A stretch of 64,000 nt of DNA. It comes from Ogataea parapolymorpha DL-1. Taxonomy: Eukaryota; Ascomycota; Pichiomycetes; Pichiales; Pichiaceae. Of this stretch, positions 37,074 to 43,980 are shown piece after piece; position 1 is the first letter of the stretch; each line of letters begins with the position of its first letter. The position numbers and the translations under genes are program-made. Under the pieces are notes generated by a model, which was not told where the DNA came from, ran no database searches, and worked only from the letters and a program-made list of their open reading frames with translations. Location: assembly GCF_000187245.1 (NCBI RefSeq), contig NC_027863.1, positions 494,735-558,734 on the forward strand. The letters run 5' to 3'.

Positions 37074-38566
37074 TCACATCATCTCACTGAACCCGGTTCC
37101 AACACTCTTGGCAAATCCACCCTCCTTCGCAGCCATCTCGTAGTAGCCATAAATGGTGGTGACGGCCAAAAGAATGGATGTTCCAGAGCCCAGACAGCCG
37201 GAAAGATCGCTGACAACAGACAGAGCACCAATGGTGGCTCCACCAAACGCAGCAGCGGTAGGAATGATTTTCTTCAGTTCTTTGTAGACAGAGGTCTCTC
37301 TGTGGCCGGCAATGACCAAACCCTGGTCCTTGAACTGCTTGGCAACGTCTCTAGGAGAAGAGCCAGAAACCTCGATCCAGGTCTTGGAGAAAAATGCACA
37401 GGTGGCCAGCACAAATATAACGTAAATGACGGTTTTGATTGGGTCCAAAAACGCTTCAGTCAGGGAAAATGGTGGCTGCATGTAGTAGGCAATGCCCGAA
37501 GAGGCAAACAGCTGCTGAGAGCCGGCCCTTGGCTCCCAAGAGCCAAGCAGCTTGACAATGACATTGTTTGGGAACCGGGTGTAGAGCATCTGGGAAATGA
37601 TGAAGATGTTGGAGGTCAGAGCGCTCTGCAACATGATTGGCATGTTTGAGGTGTAGAACAGTCTGATTGGGTACAAGCCGTATGGGCCTCTTTGTCTGGT
37701 GGATTTAACAGGAAGCTCGACCTTGAGCGACTGCAAGTAAACCACGGCAAGGAAGACCAGAATTGTGACAATCACTTGGAACATGTTAGCGGCGTTGTCT
37801 CTGTAGAATGCCTCGATCAAAGCAGCTCTTTTGGACTTCTTAGTGAAAAGAAGATGGACAAAGGCCAAAACGGCACCTTCAAATTCTGTTCCACGTCCCC
37901 TGTTGATGGTGGTTGGAGCAAAACATCTCCAGAAAATTTGTTCGCAGATATTGGTGGCCATGAACAAAGAAATGCCCGAACCAAGACCGTAGCCTTTCTG
38001 CAACAGCTCGTCCAGAAGAATGACCACCATGGCGGCAAACACAAGCTGCAAAATCAGCAACAAGCACACGCCGGTGCCCAAATCACTTGGACGACCATAC
38101 ATTCCGGTCAGAACGTACACGGTTGCCTGTCCCACAGAGAGCAGAATAGCGAAGATTTTCTGGGCAATTTGCAGCAATTCGCGGTCCTTTTTGTTTTCCA
38201 TGTTGACAGTGAGCAGCTGCGTGCCTTGCAACAGCTGGAAAACCATGCCGGAGGTGACAATTGGCGAAATACCCAGCTCCATTAGCGTTCCCCTGTTCGA
38301 GGCCAGCATCATTCTGAGCCAGTATAGAGGGTCGGAGGAGTCCGACGCAGTGATACCATAGAGCGGAATCTCACTCATGACCAAGAATATGAGCAAAGTG
38401 ACGCCTGTCCACATGAGTCGTTGATTGAAGGGCACTTTTCTTTCTGGGGCCAGCACTTCTGGCAGAAACGGCGTGAACGGTTTCACAAGGTCCAGAACAC
38501 GGACTGCGGGTTAGCGGACGGCAAAAACTGCCAAACGGCGCGGTTTTATAACTTACAGTCGCTCAT
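37074..38566 (-). CDS. SEC61: Sec61 translocon channel, one intron
   Basis: Pore-forming alpha subunit of the ER protein-conducting channel. Exon 1 is 38557-38566 (10 nt), exon 2 is 37074-38503, with a 53-nt intron between. Splicing gives [20 protein letters not shown], the expected family N-terminus, and 479 residues against 480 in S. cerevisiae. Ten transmembrane helices, the plug region after TM1 ([18 protein letters not shown]), and the cytosolic ribosome-binding loops (loop 8 region [13 protein letters not shown]) are all present. The unspliced frame would have to start at a GTG inside exon 2. Its promoter is the roughly 100 bp before the FBP1 stop. Confidence 0.97.
38504..38556 (-). other. 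Intron of SEC61 (53 nt)
   Basis: Donor GTAAGT at the 38556 end, branch sequence CTAAC 6 nt before the end of the acceptor CCGCAG at 38504. It splits codon 4 in phase 1. Removal restores MSDFRVLDL, matching the conserved Sec61 N-terminus. Confidence 0.94.
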
Positions 38567-38668
38567 GTTTCGATTGCCTGAAATTATCGAAGTTCAAACG
38601 TTTTGACAATTGAAAAATTGACACCTACACGATTTAATTTTTTATTTATTTAGATGAAAAATCCGTCA

Positions 38669-39688
38669 TCAATTCTTTATATATTGCAGCAATTTCTCGA
38701 CCTCCTTCTTGCTTCCGAGCCAGATTCCGCTTCTCTCGTGGATCTTCTTCGGAATGAGGTCCAGAATGCGCTGACCCTTGTCGTTAACGGCTTCTCCACC
38801 AGCCTGCTCCATCAGCAGAGCCATAGGGAAGCACTCGTAAAGAACTCTCAATTTTCCCGTCTTCGATTTTGAATCGGCCGGGTATGCAAACAATCCGCCG
38901 TACAACAGCGTTCTGTGCACGTCCGCCACCATCGATCCAACGTATCTGGCCGAGTACGGCTTTCCATTGTTGTCTTCCTGTGGCAGCTTCAACGATGCAA
39001 TGAAGTCCTGCACTTCTTTAGGCCAGTAGTACGAGTTACCCTCGTTGACCGAGTAGATGGCTTTTTTCTCTGGCACTTTCAAGTGTGGCTTGGTGAGAAT
39101 GAACTCGCCAAGATGCGTGTCCAGCGTGAATCCGTTGACACCATGGCCCGTCGTGAGCATCAAGTGCGCACTTGCGCCGTACATGGTGTATCCGGCAGCC
39201 ACCATTTCTGTTCCCGAACGCAAGACGTCCTTGATGCTGCCCTTGGAGCCCGGTTGCAGCTTGTAGACACCAAAAATAGTACCAACGGAGACTCCGGCGT
39301 CCAGGTTGGACGAGCCGTCAATCGGGTCACAACAGACCGCGTAATTGCCCTCAGAGCCTTCAAAAATAATCAAATCTTCCTGCTCCTCGCTAACCAGCAC
39401 CTTCACGTTGCCGGAGCTCTTCATGGCGTTGATGAAAATGTCGTCTCCAATGACATCGAGCTTCTTCTGGTCGTCTCCCGTGGCGTTTGTGATTCCGGCC
39501 AGGCCAATCAGGTTGACCAGCTCGGCTCTGCGAATGGTATGTGCAATGAATTTGAAGGCGTATTGCAAAGAGTTGAGCAGCAATGTTAGCTCGCCGGTAG
39601 CGTGCGGTGCGTATCTATTCTGCTCCTCTAGAATGAACCTGGTCAGAGTGACCAAGTCGGTGTTGATGGTTTGCTTGGATTCAGACAT
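38669..39688 (-). CDS. FBP1: Fructose-1,6-bisphosphatase
   Basis: 339 residues. Hydrolyses fructose-1,6-bisphosphate to fructose-6-phosphate in gluconeogenesis; in methylotrophic yeasts it also feeds the xylulose-monophosphate cycle that fixes formaldehyde. The FBPase signature is intact: EEQEDLIIF with metal ligands, DPIDGSSNLDAG at residues 121-132, and ARYVGSMVADVHRTLLYGG near 245. The start is the ATG at 39688, giving MSESKQTINTDL; an upstream extension would need GTG. Unlike S. cerevisiae Fbp1, there is no proline after Met1 (GID N-degron) and no RRxS PKA site near the N-terminus. Three SYGGGG motifs upstream suggest Mig1-type glucose repression. Confidence 0.96.
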   Translation of the reverse strand: MSESKQTINTDLVTLTRFILEEQNRYAPHATGELTLLLNSLQYAFKFIAHTIRRAELVNLIGLAGITNATGDDQKKLDVIGDDIFINAMKSSGNVKVLVSEEQEDLIIFEGSEGNYAVCCDPIDGSSNLDAGVSVGTIFGVYKLQPGSKGSIKDVLRSGTEMVAAGYTMYGASAHLMLTTGHGVNGFTLDTHLGEFILTKPHLKVPEKKAIYSVNEGNSYYWPKEVQDFIASLKLPQEDNNGKPYSARYVGSMVADVHRTLLYGGLFAYPADSKSKTGKLRVLYECFPMALLMEQAGGEAVNDKGQRILDLIPKKIHERSGIWLGSKKEVEKLLQYIKN

Positions 39689-39740
39689 TTTTGTGGAAAA
39701 GGCTAAAGGGATATTCACTATTTATGTACCACGACTGAAT

Positions 39741-39785
39741 CCGGGGGAACTCTGGGGAGTGCGCTTGCGCAAAAAAACTCCGGGG
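39741..39785 (+). promoter_or_regulatory. Cluster of three Mig1-like SYGGGG sites upstream of FBP1
   Basis: CCGGGG at 39741-39746, CTGGGG at 39752-39757 and CCGGGG at 39780-39785, all on the plus strand, 50-100 bp before the FBP1 ATG. The third is preceded by an A-rich stretch, as Mig1 sites prefer. FBP1 is a classic Mig1-repressed gene in S. cerevisiae; binding here is inferred. A CATAAATA TATA-like box lies between the cluster and the ATG (about 39719-39726). Confidence 0.5.
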
Positions 39786-39827
39786 TTTTTTCCCGGCCGG
39801 TAGCCTAAAAAATGACTATATACAAAT

Positions 39828-40709
39828 TCATAGCAACGAAATAAATCCGTCTATTGCCTTGGACCGCGCAGGCTCGCTCAGCGGCTTGGCTCCGGAAAGA
39901 TAGCTCATAAATAGTAGCCTGCCAATCAGCGGCTCCTCAACAACGCCCATCCTGAACGGCTCCGCCATCTGGTCCCGGGTCGTGTACAGTTGGAACGACA
40001 ACGCCAACTTCCCGTCACTCAGAAGCTGGAGCATCAGGGTAGAGTTTTTAGTCGCGGTCATTTTGCGAGCCCCAAACGCCTTCCGTAGCTGGTCCAGCCC
40101 AGCGTTCAGCTTCTCGTCTGTTCCATCACCCCGCTTCATCAGCTCCTTATACTTGGGGTTGGACTTAACTGATTTAATCAGGCCGTCTCTCAGATGGTTG
40201 AAATCGGTGTTTCGCACGGGCACGATCTTGGCAGAAAACCGCACACCAGAAGACAGTAGCAGCTCAATCACCTGCGGCGACAGAGCCGGGTCTCGCAGAC
40301 TAAAGGCCACCTGCGACGGGTCGGGACTGACGCTGCTGAGTGTCTTTTTTAACAGCGGCAGGTCTTCTCGGGCCACATAAATTCCCAGAGCGTACACCTT
40401 CATGTTCAGAAAAGTGACCATTCTGATACCATACCCAAGCAGCTGGAACGGTGTTTGCAACAAATAGTCCGACGTGACCACAGGGAACGCGTGCACAGAC
40501 GAGTCGACGCTCACGAGGTTCTCTGGATCCTGCTCAGGTGCGGCGTCGTTCAGAATTTGGGTGTACGAGAAATACGACCCAACGGCCACACCAAAACCGC
40601 TAGATGCAAAAAGCCTTCTGCTGGAGGTTGCATGTCCCACGCCGCTAAAGGCTCTCCGGCCAAGCCGTGGCCAACTTTTTTTGATTGCGCAAAGCCCAAA
40701 CTTAAACAT
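39828..40709 (-). CDS. AIM18: Aim18/Aim46-like mitochondrial chalcone-isomerase-fold protein
   Basis: 293 residues from the ATG at 40709. Fungal Aim18 and Aim46 are mitochondrial inner-membrane proteins with a chalcone isomerase-like fold that bind heme; their loss affects mitochondrial inheritance. The N-terminus (MFKFGLCAIKKSWPRLGRRAF) is basic and Ser-rich, a plausible presequence, followed by one hydrophobic segment near 40-50. The CHI-like domain runs from about 90 (GYGIRMVTFLNMKVYALGIYV) to the C-terminus (RMGVVEEPLIGRLLFMSYLSG). An apparent longer frame starts at a non-ATG codon inside the divergent transporter gene and is rejected. Whether it is the Aim18 or Aim46 orthologue is not decided. 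Confidence 0.82.
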   Translation of the reverse strand: MFKFGLCAIKKSWPRLGRRAFSGVGHATSSRRLFASSGFGVAVGSYFSYTQILNDAAPEQDPENLVSVDSSVHAFPVVTSDYLLQTPFQLLGYGIRMVTFLNMKVYALGIYVAREDLPLLKKTLSSVSPDPSQVAFSLRDPALSPQVIELLLSSGVRFSAKIVPVRNTDFNHLRDGLIKSVKSNPKYKELMKRGDGTDEKLNAGLDQLRKAFGARKMTATKNSTLMLQLLSDGKLALSFQLYTTRDQMAEPFRMGVVEEPLIGRLLFMSYLSGAKPLSEPARSKAIDGFISLL

Positions 40710-40764
40710 TATATTTAATTTTCGTAGCTCGGTGTTTTTCTCGCTTTTTTCACACTTATTCGTA

Positions 40765-42294
40765 ATGTCAAACGAACCTCTGCCTGACCCAGAAGCCGCT
40801 TCCAAAACATCGCTGCAAGTGTCCGAGACGGACGACACGAACCTCGAGTTTATGGTTCCGGAGCCGCCGTTCGAGAAAATCTCCAGGTTGCGGCTCCTGA
40901 CATTTATCGCTCTCATGGCTACCTCCCAGATTTTTTCCCAGGCGCTTTTGGCACAATCACTTGTGCCGTCCCCGTATACGGCGAAATCGTTTGGCGTGGA
41001 GGGCGACCAGGGCCAGATTTCGTGGATGACGGCTGCCTACTCGCTCTCGGTGGGTACATTTATCCTGATCTCGGGCAGAGTGGGTGATCTGGTTGGCTAC
41101 AAAAAAGTGTTTCTCGCGAGCTACCTGAGCTTGGCTTTATGGTCGCTCCTGGGGGGGCTGAGCCAATATAGCGGCTCAATTGAGTTTTTCGACATTTGTC
41201 GCGCGCTCCAGGGCCTCTCAGTTTCAGCCGCTGTGCCCAACGCGCTCGGTCTGCTGGGGCACTATCTGCCAGTTGGGAAATTACGCAATTTAGCCTTTGG
41301 ATTTTTCGGAGCAGTCGCACCCCTGGGTTTTGTTTTGGGCGCCCTCATGAGCTCTGTACTGGCCCAGTTTGCCACGTGGCCATGGGCATTCTATGTCACC
41401 GCTATCGTGAGTGTGGTCAAAACAGCGGTGTCAATTTTCGTGATTCCGAAAAATATTGTCACCGTCCATAAAAACCTCACTGCACATCATTTCGACCTAT
41501 ACGGAGCTGCCACGGGTATTAGCGGCCTTGTGCTGATTAATTTCGCCCTCAACCAGGGCCCCGTCGTTGGCTGGAAAGTGCCATATGTCTACATTCTGCT
41601 AATAGTCGGAGTTGCATTTATGGTTGCATTTGCTTGGATCGAACGCGTTGCTACACACCCCCTCGTGCCTAAACTCAACACCGCCGTTGTCTTCACACTT
41701 GCCTGCATCGCCTTCGGCTGGTCAAGCTTCGGCATCTGGATTTATTACACGTTCCGATTCGCGTACGATATTCTCAACCTAAGCCCGCTGATTGCGTCCG
41801 TGCAATTTATTCCGTCGTGCATTGCTGGATTGCTGGCCGGAATGATCACCGCAAACCTCATCCACCGGGTGCCCGCCTCGATAATGCTGATGATCGCAAT
41901 GGCCTGTTTCGTGGGCGGGCTCGTTATCATGGGTCTCAGACCGAGGGGCCAGATCTACTGGGCACAGAAATTCCCTTCCATCGTGGTGTGCTGCTTCGGC
42001 ATGGATATCAGCTTCCCGTCAGGAATATTGATTCTCTCCAACAAACTGCCAAGACGCCACCAGGGCCTTGCAGCGTCGCTCGTGACAACGGTTGTGAACT
42101 ACGCGATCTCGGTAGGTCTGGGTTTGGCCGGCACTGTCGAGTACTATAAAATTAAAAACGGAGCAGATACGTACACTGGGATCCGCAGTGCATTCTACAT
42201 GGGTATGGCGCTGTCCGCTGCTGGACTAATCTGCTCCGTGTTCTTTGTGTACTACCAGCTGGTCCGACACAGGCACAGTGCGCATAAAATTTGA
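40765..42294 (+). CDS. Major facilitator superfamily transporter, DHA2 type (Atr1/Amf1-like)
   Basis: 509 residues with 12-14 predicted transmembrane segments and a ~50-residue acidic N-terminal tail. It resembles the DHA2 drug:H+ antiporter group, which includes S. cerevisiae Atr1 (aminotriazole/boron export) and the ammonium facilitator YOR378W. Visible features: SWMTAAYSLSVGTFILISGRVGDLVGYKK (motif A region, with key residues GRVGDLVGYKK), the RALQGLSVSAAVPNALGLLG helix with motif-B-like Arg, and PLGFVLGALMSS as motif C. Substrate cannot be told. The ATG at 40765 is 55 bp from the divergent AIM18 ATG; a longer frame upstream overlaps AIM18 and is not supported. Confidence 0.85.
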   Translation: MSNEPLPDPEAASKTSLQVSETDDTNLEFMVPEPPFEKISRLRLLTFIALMATSQIFSQALLAQSLVPSPYTAKSFGVEGDQGQISWMTAAYSLSVGTFILISGRVGDLVGYKKVFLASYLSLALWSLLGGLSQYSGSIEFFDICRALQGLSVSAAVPNALGLLGHYLPVGKLRNLAFGFFGAVAPLGFVLGALMSSVLAQFATWPWAFYVTAIVSVVKTAVSIFVIPKNIVTVHKNLTAHHFDLYGAATGISGLVLINFALNQGPVVGWKVPYVYILLIVGVAFMVAFAWIERVATHPLVPKLNTAVVFTLACIAFGWSSFGIWIYYTFRFAYDILNLSPLIASVQFIPSCIAGLLAGMITANLIHRVPASIMLMIAMACFVGGLVIMGLRPRGQIYWAQKFPSIVVCCFGMDISFPSGILILSNKLPRRHQGLAASLVTTVVNYAISVGLGLAGTVEYYKIKNGADTYTGIRSAFYMGMALSAAGLICSVFFVYYQLVRHRHSAHKI

Positions 42295-42321
42295 AAAGTA
42301 GCTACGCTTAAATGTACCTGT

Positions 42322-42349
42322 CACGTGACCCCGGTTTGCACTATATAAT
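42322..42349 (+). promoter_or_regulatory. FGH1 promoter elements: CACGTG and TATA box
   Basis: CACGTG at 42322-42327 inside GTCACGTGAC, a perfect Cbf1-type palindrome, followed by TATATAAT at 42342-42349, about 100 bp before the FGH1 ATG. The spacing fits a strong TATA-containing promoter. Inducibility by methanol is known for FGH1 in other methylotrophs but is not shown by these bases. Confidence 0.5.
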
Positions 42350-42450
42350 GGATACCGTTTTGTTTTCCGTATTAGGCTAACACATCCCCAAAATTAGGCT
42401 ATCAAATTTACTTCACCAGCAACTTTCTCAACTCACTTTTCATCCCAATT

Positions 42451-43332
42451 ATGACTTTCACCACACAAGCCGAGATCAAGTCGTTTGGAGGCAAGCTGGT
42501 CAAGCTCCAGCACGACTCCAAGGAAACTAAGACCAAGATGGATGTCAACCTCTACCTGCCTGAACAGTACTACGAGCAGCCAGACTCAAAGTTGCCAGTG
42601 TTGCTCTATCTGTCCGGACTGACCTGTACTCCTAACAATTGCTCTGAGAAAGGCTTCTGGCAGCCATATGCCAACAAGTATGGCTTTGCAGTGGTTTACC
42701 CCGACACTTCTCCAAGAGGAGCCTCGATCGAGGGAGAGGACGAAAGCTATGATTTTGGCAGCGGTGCAGGTTTTTACGTCGACGCCACCGAGGAAAAATG
42801 GTCCAAGAACTACAGAATGTATTCCTACATTCTGAAGGAGTTGCTGCCTAATCTGGCTTCCTCTTACTCTCGGCTGGATTTCAACAACATCTCAATTACA
42901 GGACATTCCATGGGAGGTTACGGAGCATTAATGTTCTATTTCAGAAACCCAGGCAAGTTCAAGAGCGTGAGTGCATTTTCTCCGATCTCGAACCCATCCA
43001 ACTGTGCGTGGGGTCATAAATGTTTTGGCGGATACTTAGGTTCGGACAAGTCCAAATGGGCCGAGTACGATCCGTCCGAGCTGATCAAGAAATACGACGG
43101 CCCAGATACCCCGATTTTGATCCACACGGGAACTGCGGATCCGTTCTATTTCAGAGACCACCAGCTGTTGCCTGAGAATCTTGTCAAGGCGAGCGAGGAC
43201 TCCAAGCTCAAGGGCAAGATCGATCTGCATTTGGAAGAAGGTTATGACCATTCCTATTACTTCATCTCATCCTTCACCAAGGACCACGCTGCCCACCATG
43301 CAAAATACCTCGGCCTGAGCCCTAAGTTGTGA
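42451..43332 (+). CDS. FGH1: S-formylglutathione hydrolase
   Basis: 293 residues. Hydrolyses S-formylglutathione to formate and glutathione, the second step of glutathione-dependent formaldehyde oxidation, a central detoxification route on methanol. Esterase-D-type alpha/beta hydrolase: the oxyanion region LYLSGLTCT, nucleophile Ser153 in GHSMGG, Asp230 in GTADPF and His267 in GYDHSYYF form the catalytic triad. The C-terminal tripeptide is PKL, a weak PTS1-like signal, which could allow partial peroxisomal location. The ATG follows an AT-rich leader with CACGTG and TATA elements upstream. The gene converges on the next with 18 bp. Confidence 0.95.
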   Translation: MTFTTQAEIKSFGGKLVKLQHDSKETKTKMDVNLYLPEQYYEQPDSKLPVLLYLSGLTCTPNNCSEKGFWQPYANKYGFAVVYPDTSPRGASIEGEDESYDFGSGAGFYVDATEEKWSKNYRMYSYILKELLPNLASSYSRLDFNNISITGHSMGGYGALMFYFRNPGKFKSVSAFSPISNPSNCAWGHKCFGGYLGSDKSKWAEYDPSELIKKYDGPDTPILIHTGTADPFYFRDHQLLPENLVKASEDSKLKGKIDLHLEEGYDHSYYFISSFTKDHAAHHAKYLGLSPKL

Positions 43333-43350
43333 GCAAGTAATGAATTTCAT

Positions 43351-43857
43351 TTAGTTTAACTCAACCATCTCTAAACGGTAGAATTCAAACGATGGACCGT
43401 CATCCACCGGCATGTGCGCTTTTTCGTAGACAACCAGAGCGATGTTGCCTTTGTTCACAGCGGAGTCTGTTCCCATAGGACAGCTGAACGGACCAAACAT
43501 GGAAAAGGCGAGCATGCAGGAAATAATAAGCAAAATAACACCGGCAAATGTTCTTCTAAACCTACGAGCACCTTGTTTTCTGGCAGAATCATCCTTGACG
43601 TCGTAGAGTTCGGAATACCGAGGAGGCTCGTCCGCTAGCTCGTTCTCCTTCTTGTATGTGTCAGGCTCGCTCTTTTCCTCCACATTCACTTTTTGGTAGA
43701 CAGGTTCCACCTTGTATATCTTTGGCTTGTACTGGCCCATGTTGGTTGGATCGACCTGGGGATCGTATTCAACAGGTTCAAATCTCATATATGGAGTAAC
43801 AGACGTTGTGTTTTTGTTGGTCATATTATACACGTGTTTAGGATTCATCATGCACAT
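43351..43857 (-). CDS. Small single-pass membrane protein with PPxY motif
   Basis: About 168 residues from the ATG at 43857 (alternatives at 43851, 43848 and 43824). Not recognised. The N-terminal ~100 residues are hydrophilic and Tyr/Pro/Glu-rich and contain DEPPRYSELYD, a PPxY motif that binds WW domains of Nedd4/Rsp5-type ubiquitin ligases. One transmembrane helix follows a basic RRFRR stop-transfer cluster (about 105-130, FAGVILLIISCMLAFSMFG), then a ~40-residue tail. This layout resembles Rsp5 adaptors, with the PPxY side cytosolic by the positive-inside rule. A longer frame runs antisense into FRA1 and is not coding. Confidence 0.65.
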   Translation of the reverse strand: MCMMNPKHVYNMTNKNTTSVTPYMRFEPVEYDPQVDPTNMGQYKPKIYKVEPVYQKVNVEEKSEPDTYKKENELADEPPRYSELYDVKDDSARKQGARRFRRTFAGVILLIISCMLAFSMFGPFSCPMGTDSAVNKGNIALVVYEKAHMPVDDGPSFEFYRLEMVELN

Positions 43858-43980
43858 TTTATATGTGTCTTCCAAGATAAGGATGGCAACTAAAAAATGG
43901 AGGTCATCTTCTGCGTCGGCGACGATCGACTTATCGTGTACACTTAAAAAAAATATACTACGTCTTCTTATCTCCGCTTC

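Noticed and set aside
40474..40764. N-terminal extension of the MFS transporter
   Set aside because: It overlaps AIM18 coding sequence antisense, and the transporter family starts near the ATG at 40765.
40710..40916. N-terminal extension of AIM18
   Set aside because: It overlaps the transporter gene antisense; the presequence-like ATG at 40709 fits the family.
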